Shown piece by piece: positions 6,892-14,123 of a stretch of 25,272 nt of DNA. The notes under the pieces were generated by a model. The model did no database searches and was not told the origin of the DNA. It worked only from the letters and a program-made list of their open reading frames with translations. The stretch is from the NCBI GenBank assembly GCA_016234955.1, contig JACRNN010000105.1, positions 1 through 25,272 of the forward strand. The letters are read 5' to 3'. The stretch's first letter is position 1. Each line of letters begins with the position of its first letter. The DNA comes from Deltaproteobacteria bacterium. GTDB taxonomy: Bacteria; Desulfobacterota; GWC2-55-46. Both the position numbers and the translations under genes were made by a program.

Positions 6892-7958
6892 ATGGCCCCC
6901 GATATCTCAAGCCAGTCCGGGTTGCTTTCGGCATGTCCGGCGATTTCAGACAATATCCGATCCAGCGGGACTTGAGGCTCCCAGCCCCAGACCCTATTGG
7001 CGAGGGAACTATCCATGACCATCCACGGTATGTCGAATGGACGCGGCGCCGGGTCGTTGGCAACCTCATGGGGGCCGAAACGGTCTTTGCACCACGCGCT
7101 CAACTCCGCGAGCGACATGGCGTTGGCGACGCCTCCGCCGAAGTTGCAGACCCTCGGCGCCTCCGTCGATGGCCCTGATATCTGCTTCAGGAGCACCGGC
7201 ACAAGGTCTCCTGGATGGATGGCGTCCCGGATCTGATAACCCTTCCCGCCGAAGCCGATGTATTTCAGAGGGCGTCTCCGGAGGTAGGAGTTTATCCAGA
7301 ACGAGAATATCCCCTGGTCAGGTCTACCGAACTGCCCGGCCCCGGCCAATACGCCGCACCGGTTAATCCAGACCGGGAAGTTGAAGGTCTCCCCGTATTC
7401 AAGGGCCGTAATCTCGGAGGCGAGCTTTGTGCTCCCGTAGAGGGATATCGGCGGGGAAGTGCTGAACCGTTCGGTAACCCCCGATTTCGTCAATCCGTCC
7501 GGCAGGGGGGCCCCTTTCTTAAGACGGAACGCCTGGCCGCCGACCTCCACCTGCAACTCCGAGAGCGGCTTGATGGAGTAGACCCGGCTGGTGCTGAGCA
7601 GAATGAAACCGGCTCCGGCTCTTTTGCAATACTCTAACATGTTGACGGTGCCGAAGAGGTTGTGCTCTATCAACTGCCGGCTGCTCGTCCTGCCGTCAAC
7701 GCCGGCCAGCACGCTGGGGTTGGCGGCCGCGTCTATCACCCAATCCACCGGTGGGACGGCCTCGAAGTCGGACTGCTGCCTGATGTCGCCGTGGAAGAGG
7801 GTGACGCCGGACTTGAGGAGCCCGCCCCTGTTCAGCTCGCTCCCCTGGCGGATAAGGTTGTCGATGCCGTAGATAGCGCAATTCTCTACCGTCTCCAAAA
7901 GACGCTTTGCGATGGCGTTGCCGACAAACCCGCAGATACCGGTGATTAGGAATCTCAT
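6888..7958 (-). CDS. NAD-dependent epimerase/dehydratase, CDP-paratose 2-epimerase-like
   Basis: The 356-residue product is an extended short-chain dehydrogenase that would act on a nucleotide-sugar. The NAD loop TGICGFVG is at residues 6-13, a core Ser/Thr region LLSTSRVYS is at 120-128, and the catalytic YxxxK is Y174-GST-K178 in SLYGSTKLASE. The C-terminal half with GYQIRDAIHPGDLV and VCNFGGGVANAMSL matches the CDP-paratose/CDP-tyvelose epimerase branch, but the true substrate cannot be read from sequence. The long open frame begins at 8066, but ATG 7958 gives the conserved MRFLITG start and has a GGAG about 14 bases upstream. It follows the sister epimerase by 23 bases and overlaps the GT2 remnant by four bases. 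Confidence 0.85.
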   Translation of the reverse strand: MRFLITGICGFVGNAIAKRLLETVENCAIYGIDNLIRQGSELNRGGLLKSGVTLFHGDIRQQSDFEAVPPVDWVIDAAANPSVLAGVDGRTSSRQLIEHNLFGTVNMLEYCKRAGAGFILLSTSRVYSIKPLSELQVEVGGQAFRLKKGAPLPDGLTKSGVTERFSTSPPISLYGSTKLASEITALEYGETFNFPVWINRCGVLAGAGQFGRPDQGIFSFWINSYLRRRPLKYIGFGGKGYQIRDAIHPGDLVPVLLKQISGPSTEAPRVCNFGGGVANAMSLAELSAWCKDRFGPHEVANDPAPRPFDIPWMVMDSSLANRVWGWEPQVPLDRILSEIAGHAESNPDWLEISGAM

Positions 7959-7981
7959 GGTCGCGGATATTCTCCGAACAT

Positions 7982-9046
7982 TTATGTTTTTTGTAAGGAA
8001 GCCCTCTTCTGCCACGCCTCCACGATCTCGCCTATCGTCTCTCTGAGCGGCCTGGTGATATCCCACCCCGGATAATGGGCTTTCATCTTTCTCAAGTCGC
8101 TGTAATAACAGATGTGATCGCCGATTCGGTTCTGTTCGACATAGCTGTAGCTCTGTTTCCTGCCGGTGAGCGACTCGACGATCTCAAACGCCTCGATGAT
8201 GGAGCAGGAGTTGTCCTTGCCGCCGCCGAGGTTATAGACCTCGCCGCAACGCGGGTTCTTATGGAATTCCAGCATGAAACGCGCCACGTCCTCGGAGTGG
8301 ATGTTGTCCCTGACCTGCTTACCCTTATAGCCGTATATCCTGTATTCTATCCCTTCGAGATTGCATTTCACGAGGTAGCTTAAAAAACCGTGCAGCTCCA
8401 CCCCGGAGTGGTTCGGCCCCGTCAGACACCCTCCCCGCAGGCAGCAGGCGGGCATATTGAAGTAGCGGCCGTATTCCTGCACCATGATATCCGCGGCCGC
8501 CTTGGACGCGCCGAAAAGGGAGTGCTTGGATTGGTCTATCGAAAAGGTCTCCGGTATCCCGTGGGCGTAGCCAGGGTCGTCGTAATCCCAGCGGGTGTCC
8601 GACTCCTTGAGCTTGATGGAGTTTGGCAGGTCCCCGTAGACCTTGTTGGTCGACATGTGGATGAACGGGGATTCGGGACATGACCTCCGCGCCGCCTCAA
8701 GGAGGTTCAACGTCCCCACGGCGTTGGTGTCGAAATCATCAAAAGGGATCGCCGCCGCACGGTCGTGTGAAGGCTGGGCCGCCGTATGGATTATACAGGC
8801 GGGGCGGACCTCCGCGACAAGGGCCATAATCCCCTGCCTGTCGCGGATGTCTATCTCGTGATGGCGGAACCCCGGGACGCTTTTCCGCAGGCGCTCCTGG
8901 TTCCAGCGCGTGTCCCCCTGCGGCCCGAAGAAGACGGCGCGCTGGTTATTGTCCGCGCCGTGGACCTCAAAGCCCGCGCGGCTGAAATACAGAACCACCT
9001 CGGACCCTATCAGGCCCGACGAACCCGTCACAAAGATACGTTTCAT
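7982..9046 (-). CDS. NAD-dependent epimerase, CDP-paratose 2-epimerase (TyvE)-like
   Basis: The 354-residue enzyme has a Rossmann loop TGSSGLIGSE (7-16), the MSTNKVYGD motif (131-139), and the family block SLFGASKAAAD, followed by GYKGKQVRDNIHSEDV and VYNLGGGKDNSCS. In place of the catalytic Tyr of YxxxK it has Phe178 (F-GAS-K182). From memory, Phe at this place is seen in a subset of TyvE-like proteins, so it is probably a subfamily trait and not damage. ATG 9046 is preferred over the frame opening at 9163, because AAGGGGA lies six bases before it and the product begins MKRIFVTGSSG. The gene starts the epimerase pair and is preceded by a long palindrome (9068-9149). Likely product: a nucleotide-activated deoxyhexose or isomer for the surface glycan. 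Confidence 0.85.
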   Translation of the reverse strand: MKRIFVTGSSGLIGSEVVLYFSRAGFEVHGADNNQRAVFFGPQGDTRWNQERLRKSVPGFRHHEIDIRDRQGIMALVAEVRPACIIHTAAQPSHDRAAAIPFDDFDTNAVGTLNLLEAARRSCPESPFIHMSTNKVYGDLPNSIKLKESDTRWDYDDPGYAHGIPETFSIDQSKHSLFGASKAAADIMVQEYGRYFNMPACCLRGGCLTGPNHSGVELHGFLSYLVKCNLEGIEYRIYGYKGKQVRDNIHSEDVARFMLEFHKNPRCGEVYNLGGGKDNSCSIIEAFEIVESLTGRKQSYSYVEQNRIGDHICYYSDLRKMKAHYPGWDITRPLRETIGEIVEAWQKRASLQKT

Positions 9047-9067
9047 ATCATCCCCTTTTATACGGTC

Positions 9068-9149
9068 CGTCATAACTTTGCATACCTTCGTTGCTCCCCG
9101 GCAGGCTCCACTTGCCGCGAAGCTATGCAAGTGGAAGTTTGTTATGACG
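9068..9149. repeat. Long imperfect palindrome upstream of the epimerase pair
   Basis: CGTCATAAC at 9068-9076 is complementary to GTTATGACG at 9141-9149, and the next inner blocks TTTGCATACCTTCG and CGAAGCTATGCAAG pair at 12 of 14 positions. A further CCACTTGC/GCAAGTGG pair lies inside the right part. No T-run follows on either strand. It sits 22 bases before the epimerase start, so it could affect the 5' leader or be a remnant of a palindromic repeat. The rest of 9150-9275 shows no recognisable signal. Confidence 0.6.
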
Positions 9150-9275
9150 CCACGTATGCGCATTTATTTATGACGTTGTGTATAAATCCGGCCTTCCCCG
9201 GTCGGCCCCGTTTCAGGCCGCCGCGCACAGCCGGATGGTATCACCATAAGATTGAAACGATCAAACTGAAAATCT

Positions 9276-10715
9276 CTACGATACCTCCCGCAGGTTGTTT
9301 ATAAACGCCGTGACCGTATGGCGCGTGGAGGCGGAGGCGGCCATGAAAACGCCTAAAAAGAGCGCCCACAGGACGAACGGTACGAACAGGTATCCGTCCT
9401 CAACCGCGTACCACGAAATGAACGTCACCGCCACGCCGGATAGGAAGCCGAGGACAAGCGGCCTGTATGCTATCTCGCCGCAGTGGCGCGAGTACCCGCG
9501 TATAAGCATGTACCCGGCCGATATGGCCAGGATATGCGCCGCCGGCACGGATAGCGGACCGAGTGAGGAGGCCAGTGCCCCCATGACGGCCCAGTACAGG
9601 ATGACGTAGATTATGTTCTGTTTGAATACGAGGGTGGTAAAGCCCTTTGACACAAGCGCGGAGACCACGATGGAGAGAAGCGCCGACATGGTAACCGGTA
9701 TCGAGGCGTAGAGCACCACCTTTTCCATCCCCGCCCACTGCGCGCCGTATATCAAAGGCACCCACCACGGCGAAATGGACGCTATCCCCATGGTGAACGG
9801 CATATAGATGACGAACAGGAGACGCAGGGCGTGGCGGACCGAATTGTTGAACTTCTCCGGGTCGTCCTGGAATTTCGAGAGGGATGAAAGCCCCACCCTC
9901 TGAAAGATGGTGGATATGAACATCGTATAGCCGATTATGGTGTAGGAGAGCTGGGCCACGCCGAGCGCCCTGGCCCCGGCGAGCGACCCGACGAGCGCGG
10001 CCGGGGCCAAAAGTATGAACCATGCCACCATGCTCGCGCCTATGATGGGGTACACGGAGCGCAGGATGGAAGCGAACGCGTCCCTGCGCGCGGAGAATAC
10101 CGGGCGTATGCCCGCTACGGACACGGCTATCGCGGCGGGGACGACCCCCCTGGCCACGTTACCGAGCGCGAGGCCGAGCACGCCGTCCCCCATGAGCGTC
10201 AGCGGGACGGCCACCAGGTTGAACGCGACTATTTCAGAGACCTCTATGAGGCCCACCCTTATATAATCCATCTCCCTCTCAAGCCTTGAAAGCGGTATGC
10301 TCTGCCACGAGTTGAAGTACGCGCCCGCCCCGGCCGAGGCCACGAAGGCAAGGAGCTCGACGTGGCCGTACCACCACGAGGCGAGCGGGCTGATTACGAG
10401 GACGGCGGCGGCCGCGCACAGGACGGCGATGGACTGCTGTATGATGAAGGCTGTCTTAAGCTCGGAGAGGGACGGCTCGTGCGGTAGACGTATCAGGTGC
10501 GTCCCGACCCCGAAGTCTATCAGCTGGCGGAACACCACCAGTAGCGTATATGAGATGAAGTAGAGGCCGAGCACCTGGGGCCCGAGGGCCCTGGCCATGA
10601 TGATGCCGCCGGTGATATTGATGGAAAAGCTGACGACGTGCCTGATGAGAAGCGCCTTGCCGCCTTTTATGGCGCGCCCTTTCACCGACGCGAAGTCAAG
10701 GTGGTTTGTATTCAT
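9276..10715 (-). CDS. Wzx-type polysaccharide flippase
   Basis: The 479-residue product is an integral membrane protein with about 12-14 hydrophobic segments and the layout of the polysaccharide-transport branch of the MOP/MATE superfamily; it would flip undecaprenyl-linked glycan units to the outer face of the inner membrane. The N-terminus has SFSINITGGIIMARALGPQVLGLYF, a typical first helix of this family, and the basic loop after it. I choose ATG 10715, because the frame upstream (77 more codons to ATG 10946) is made largely of repeat sequence. The ribosome site before 10715 is weak (GGGA). The longer form is not excluded: ATG 10946 overlaps the stop of the upstream gene and has AAGGGCGG before it. 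Confidence 0.85.
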   Translation of the reverse strand: MNTNHLDFASVKGRAIKGGKALLIRHVVSFSINITGGIIMARALGPQVLGLYFISYTLLVVFRQLIDFGVGTHLIRLPHEPSLSELKTAFIIQQSIAVLCAAAAVLVISPLASWWYGHVELLAFVASAGAGAYFNSWQSIPLSRLEREMDYIRVGLIEVSEIVAFNLVAVPLTLMGDGVLGLALGNVARGVVPAAIAVSVAGIRPVFSARRDAFASILRSVYPIIGASMVAWFILLAPAALVGSLAGARALGVAQLSYTIIGYTMFISTIFQRVGLSSLSKFQDDPEKFNNSVRHALRLLFVIYMPFTMGIASISPWWVPLIYGAQWAGMEKVVLYASIPVTMSALLSIVVSALVSKGFTTLVFKQNIIYVILYWAVMGALASSLGPLSVPAAHILAISAGYMLIRGYSRHCGEIAYRPLVLGFLSGVAVTFISWYAVEDGYLFVPFVLWALFLGVFMAASASTRHTVTAFINNLREVS

Positions 10716-10736
10716 GGGTTCCCGTACATGGCTTTT

Positions 10737-10784
10737 AATGTTTCCTTCGGGTATAATTCCTCGAAGCAAGCTTCCCAAGCTATG
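10737..10784 (+). repeat. Dispersed ~50-bp repeat, copy 2 (upstream of the flippase)
   Basis: This copy matches 4601-4650 at the majority of positions (AATGTTTCCTTC, GGTATAAT, GAAGC, CAAGCTATG). It runs straight into the 118-bp repeat copy A. Relative to the downstream flippase gene it is placed as the other copy is relative to the pyr leader, but without the TATAAT box. Confidence 0.6.
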
Positions 10785-10900
10785 AACATGCATAGCGAGC
10801 GTATTCCCCGCAGCTTGCTGTGGGGTTAAGCGAGCGAATAGAAATAGATACTTCCTTATATGTCGAAGATTCCCCGCGGCTTGGGGCAGGGGAGCTTCAA
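10783..10900 (-). repeat. 118-bp palindromic repeat family, copy A
   Basis: On the minus strand it runs from TTGAAGCTCCCC through a GC-rich hairpin, GGGGAATCTTCGACATATAA, TCTATTTCTATTCGCTCGCTT, a second GC-rich hairpin, and ends GCTATGCATGTTCA. It is intact and keeps the uninterrupted GTATCTATTTC site at which copy B carries an insertion. It falls in the 231 bases between the flippase start I prefer and the stop of the gene before it. A separate perfect hairpin CCCCGGAGC/GCTCCGGGG lies next to it at about 10919-10938. Confidence 0.85.
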
Positions 10901-10942
10901 CGTAAGTTCCAACGGAAACCCCGGAGCTTGCTCCGGGGTGAT

Positions 10943-11509
10943 TCATCCGCCCTTGCCGAGCCTCAAGAAATCCTTGAGGAAGCCGAAGACGCGCGCCTGC
11001 ACGCGGCCCTTCCGGGTGTTCAAGTAGCGGCCGTCCAGCTCCCGGATGTAATTGCCGTAGACCATGTGCTCAAGCCTCCTGTCCAATATCCCCTTGAAGG
11101 AATAGACCCTCTGTATCTCCCCGGCGCCGAGGCTTCTCCCTGGCGAGTTCTCTATCTCTATCATGACCCTGACGGAGATACTCCTATCCACTATAAAGTA
11201 GAACTGGCAGTACCCGAGGAAGAGGAACAGATAGAGCATGAACCCGCTCAGGAAGTATATTGCCCTGGTCGCGGCCACTATCGTCCCGAGCGGCGCTGTG
11301 GAGAAAAAAGCGGCGGGCACGCCCGTCTCCACGACTACGTACCCGGCGGGCAGGATGAGGTAGAGCGCCGCGTAAACGGGTATCAGGGAGAAGAATATGA
11401 TCTTTATGGCCCGGAAGCGTTCCTTGAGCTCGAAGGTATGGAATACCGCCGCATGGACGCATAAAAAGAGCATGAAGCAGAGGAACCCGAGAAGAGATGC
11501 CTTTATCAT
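10943..11509 (-). CDS. Small membrane protein with a winged-helix-like C-terminus
   Basis: The product has 188 residues. Four hydrophobic segments fill about residues 1-110 (for example LLGFLCFMLFLCVHAAVF and YFLSGFMLYLFLFLGYC). The remaining part is soluble and basic, with the pattern SLGAGEIQRVY, IDRRL-like ILDRRLEHMVYGNYI and ELDGRYLNTRKG, which looks like a small winged-helix unit at the membrane face. No named family is recognised. Its stop codon overlaps ATG 10946 of the extended flippase frame, and it lies between the initiating transferase and the flippase, so a role in assembly or control of the glycan is likely but inferred. The ribosome site is weak. Confidence 0.7.
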   Translation of the reverse strand: MIKASLLGFLCFMLFLCVHAAVFHTFELKERFRAIKIIFFSLIPVYAALYLILPAGYVVVETGVPAAFFSTAPLGTIVAATRAIYFLSGFMLYLFLFLGYCQFYFIVDRSISVRVMIEIENSPGRSLGAGEIQRVYSFKGILDRRLEHMVYGNYIRELDGRYLNTRKGRVQARVFGFLKDFLRLGKGG

Positions 11510-11550
11510 ACGTGATAGGTGCCAACGCCTTTCGCGGTTGTCTGTGAACC

Positions 11551-11637
11551 TAAGCCAAGCTCCGGGTTTTCGTTGAGAATCTATTCCTGTCCGCCCGCTT
11601 GACCCCCAAGCCCGAGCCGCGGGGTTCGCGCCCGCTC
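11551..11637 (+). repeat. 118-bp repeat family, degenerate copy F
   Basis: AAGCTCCGGG, a shortened middle with GAATCTATTCCTGTCCGCCCGCTTGACCCC (here split: GAATCTATTCC, then GTCCGCCCGCTTGACCCC), and GCCGCGGGG..GCGCCCGCT follow the order of copies C and D with many changes and deletions. Its right end reaches the stop codon of the sugar transferase gene. Confidence 0.6.
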
Positions 11638-12769
11638 AGTACGCGTTGCGGTTTATAAGCCCCTTCCATATGGTCAGGAGGAGTATCTTCATATCGAGCA
11701 TAAGAGACCAGTTCTCTATGTAGTAGAGGTCGTGCTCTATCCTCTTATTGATATCCGTGTCCCCGCGCCAGCCGTTCACCTGCGCCCATCCCGTGATGCC
11801 GGCCTTCATGGTGTGCCTGAGCATGTACTTGGGTATGTCCTTCCTGAAGCCCTGTATGAACACCGGCCTCTCCGGGCGCGGCCCGACGATGGACATGTCG
11901 CCCTTGAGGACGTTGAAAAGCTGCGGCAGCTCGTCAAGGCTGGTCCTTCTAAGGAACGACCCCAGGGCGGTCCTCCTGGGGTCGTCCTTGCGCGCCCAGA
12001 CGGCCCCGCTCTCCTTCTCCGCGTCCGTCCTCATGGAGCGGAACTTGAGCATCTCGAAGGTGTCGCCGCCGATGCCCATCCGCTCCTGCCTGTAGAGCAC
12101 CGGCCCCGGGGACGTGAGCTTTATAAGCGCCGCTATGAGAATCATCAACGGGAAGAGGAGCGCTATCGCGGCTACCGACACGATGACGTCAACGGCCCTC
12201 TTTACGATGGTGTTCCAACCGTAGAGCGGGGAGTTCTGGATATTGAGTATCGGCAGGCCGTCGAACTCCTCGACCCCGCCCCGCATGGTCATGAACTCGA
12301 AGATAGCGGGTATGACCTTTATGTCCACGGTCTCGTCCCCGATGTTCTTGAGCACCGTGACAAGCATGGAGTGCTCCTCCCACGGCAGCGCTATGAAGAC
12401 GATGTCTATGTTCCTCTCCCTGATGACTTCGCCTATCCTGTCGCACTGGCCTATGACCTTTATGCCGGCGACCTTGCCGCCGGAGTGCGCGGGGTCCACG
12501 CCTATCACACCCTCTATCTTTATCCCGACTTCCGGATGGCCCTCAAGCCTCCTTATGAGCAATTCGGCGTTCTCCCCCGCGCCTGCGATTACGGCGTGCC
12601 TAAGGTTATACCCCTTCCTCCTCATGTACCTCAATGCCTCCCTGAATACCAGCCTCTCAAGGCTTAAAGAGACGATGTTTATCGCGGCGAAGAAGATGAA
12701 TACCAGACGGGAGAACTCGTCGCGCTTGAAGAAAAAGGTGATTGCTATGAGTATAAGCACGGACACCAC
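11636..12769 (-). CDS. Undecaprenyl-phosphate sugar phosphotransferase (WcaJ/PssY-like), N-terminally truncated
   Basis: The catalytic part of a polyisoprenyl-phosphate hexose-1-phosphate transferase, which would start glycan assembly by moving sugar-1-phosphate from a UDP-sugar to undecaprenyl phosphate. The 377 residues from GTG 12769 hold two membrane helices, a nucleotide-binding-like domain (about 55-170, HAVIAGAGENAELLIRRL), a re-entrant/membrane segment, and the bacterial sugar transferase domain with LKFRSM, DELPQLFNVLKGDMSIVGPRPE and AGITGWAQVNGWRGDT, ending NRNAY as usual. Intact relatives have about 460 residues. Here the frame continues upstream of the GTG without ATG through SFGLYRPKRIGTHLSE up to a TAG, and the real N-terminus lies in another frame at 12843-12905: a deletion with a frame change. 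The protein may still be made by internal initiation (GAAGG before the GTG). Confidence 0.85.
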   Translation of the reverse strand: MVSVLILIAITFFFKRDEFSRLVFIFFAAINIVSLSLERLVFREALRYMRRKGYNLRHAVIAGAGENAELLIRRLEGHPEVGIKIEGVIGVDPAHSGGKVAGIKVIGQCDRIGEVIRERNIDIVFIALPWEEHSMLVTVLKNIGDETVDIKVIPAIFEFMTMRGGVEEFDGLPILNIQNSPLYGWNTIVKRAVDVIVSVAAIALLFPLMILIAALIKLTSPGPVLYRQERMGIGGDTFEMLKFRSMRTDAEKESGAVWARKDDPRRTALGSFLRRTSLDELPQLFNVLKGDMSIVGPRPERPVFIQGFRKDIPKYMLRHTMKAGITGWAQVNGWRGDTDINKRIEHDLYYIENWSLMLDMKILLLTIWKGLINRNAY

Positions 12770-12842
12770 GCACGCCTTCGTTATGTCTAAGACCTCGGAG
12801 AGATGCGTGCCTATCCTCTTTGGCCTGTAGAGGCCGAAGGAC

Positions 12843-12905
12843 TATTATCACGAGGTCCGAGATAAGCAGTATGCTCTCGAAAAACTGGCTGTGTTTCTTA
12901 AGCAA
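12843..12905 (-). pseudogene. Detached N-terminus of the sugar transferase
   Basis: TTG 12905 has AAAGGTG seven bases upstream and follows the GT9 stop by 11 bases. It encodes MLKKHSQFFESILLISDLVI, the usual start and first helix of WcaJ-like enzymes. At about 12842 the sequence jumps to TCCTTCGGCCTCTACAGG (SFGLYR), which in relatives comes some 45-55 residues later, and in another frame. The missing part would cover the second and third membrane helices. Confidence 0.75.
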
Positions 12906-12916
12906 TGGTCACACCT

Positions 12917-14101
12917 TTACTTGTAACGCTCTGAAACCACCTTGGTTTTTGAGCCGGAGGAGAATTCCCCCAACATCTCTTTGGCTTTCCCGTAAACAGA
13001 GTCGATGGATATGGAAGCCATGCACCCGCCGTCCTTGCATTTGTACTCAAAACCGAGGCTTAGGCAAGGCGAGCATGGAAAATCGCCCTTGATAATACAT
13101 GACTTCCCTGCACCTGCCGGCCCCCACCTGAGCGCCCCGGCTGGCCCGTCAAGGACTATCAGAGGCGTGCACATGATGGAGCCCAGGTGCATGATGCCGG
13201 TATTGACTGAAATAAGAAGCCTGCTTTTTTTAATTAGCCAGGCCGTAGAGCCGAGGTTGAAACGTCCGCAGAAGGAAACAGCCGCACCGGAGCTTCCGGC
13301 CACGATTTCTTCCGACATGTGGGCTTCACCCTTTACCCCCGTGATGCCTACCGTGTAGCCGTCCCTGGAGAGCAGAAGCGCAAGGGCCGAGAAATTACCC
13401 GCCCCCCATTCCTTCAACCAGCCCTTGTAGCCCGAGCTCCACGGGTGGATGAGGACGAGCTTTTCTTCTTTTATGCCGAGTTCTTTGAGGGCCTTTTCAA
13501 CCTGCTCCTTCTCCTCGTCAAGGACCGGGAAGTCGAGCATCTTGAGAGGGACCTCTGTTTTTATATCGAACGCGGAGGCAAGGGACGAATAATTGCCGCT
13601 TTCGTGGACGTGGTTGCCGTGGGGCACCTTTATGTCATAGGCGAAGTGCCTGTGCTGCCCCTTGGTGTCGAAACCGACCTTGATCCCGGTCTTTACCATC
13701 AATGAAAGTATGGCGGTGACTCTGGGCCATGGCTCGAAATCGGCTACGACGCCGTATTCCTTCCCGTTCAATTCGGCGAGGAACGCCTTGAAGTAGGACG
13801 GATTCCTTGCCGCTTTCGATATTTCGAAGACCTTTACATTGTCTATGAAAGGGTAGCGCCTCAATACCTCGAAATTGCCGCGGCCCGCAACGACATCAAG
13901 GGAGCTGACCCCCTCAGCCTCTTTTATCGCCTTGAGCACCGGCAAAAGGAGCAGGGTATCTCCAATGGTGCCTACCTTGATGGCAAGGACATTGCCCCTG
14001 GCATGGATGCCCTTGCGCCTGAAAGATGACAGGGCGAGGAGCAACGGTATCCCCAGGCACCTGTCGGCGAGCTTTAGCCAGAAGTTCCCTCTCTCTCTCA
14101 A
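12917..14101 (-). CDS. Family 9 glycosyltransferase (heptosyltransferase-like)
   Basis: The 394-residue product is a GT-B enzyme of family GT9, the group that contains LPS heptosyltransferases; it works at the cytoplasmic face of the inner membrane. Seen: VLAIKVGTIGDTLLLLPVLKAI near 38-59, the start of the N-terminal Rossmann fold with its GDT motif; LVLIHPWSSGYKGW at the start of the C-terminal domain; GGFNxG-like FCGRFNLGSTAWLIKKSRLLISVNTGIMHLG (here cited in parts: FCGRFNLGSTAWL, ISVNTGIMHLG), the nucleotide-sugar site; and a cysteine-rich tail CSPCLSLGFEYKCKDGGC typical of GT9. The start is TTG 14101 with GGGAG six bases upstream; it lies 22 bases after the GT4 gene. Donor sugar unknown. 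Confidence 0.88.
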   Translation of the reverse strand: MRERGNFWLKLADRCLGIPLLLALSSFRRKGIHARGNVLAIKVGTIGDTLLLLPVLKAIKEAEGVSSLDVVAGRGNFEVLRRYPFIDNVKVFEISKAARNPSYFKAFLAELNGKEYGVVADFEPWPRVTAILSLMVKTGIKVGFDTKGQHRHFAYDIKVPHGNHVHESGNYSSLASAFDIKTEVPLKMLDFPVLDEEKEQVEKALKELGIKEEKLVLIHPWSSGYKGWLKEWGAGNFSALALLLSRDGYTVGITGVKGEAHMSEEIVAGSSGAAVSFCGRFNLGSTAWLIKKSRLLISVNTGIMHLGSIMCTPLIVLDGPAGALRWGPAGAGKSCIIKGDFPCSPCLSLGFEYKCKDGGCMASISIDSVYGKAKEMLGEFSSGSKTKVVSERYK

Positions 14102-14123
14102 CGGCTGCTCCCGTCATGCGGCC

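Noticed and set aside
7696..7881. Arg-rich minus-strand frame inside the second epimerase gene
   Set aside because: Frame shadow of a conserved enzyme; composition is that of an out-of-frame G+C-rich reading.
10820..11464. A plus-strand protein of 214 residues beginning in repeat copy A
   Set aside because: It is antisense to the small membrane-protein gene, and its start comes from the repeat; there is no independent support.
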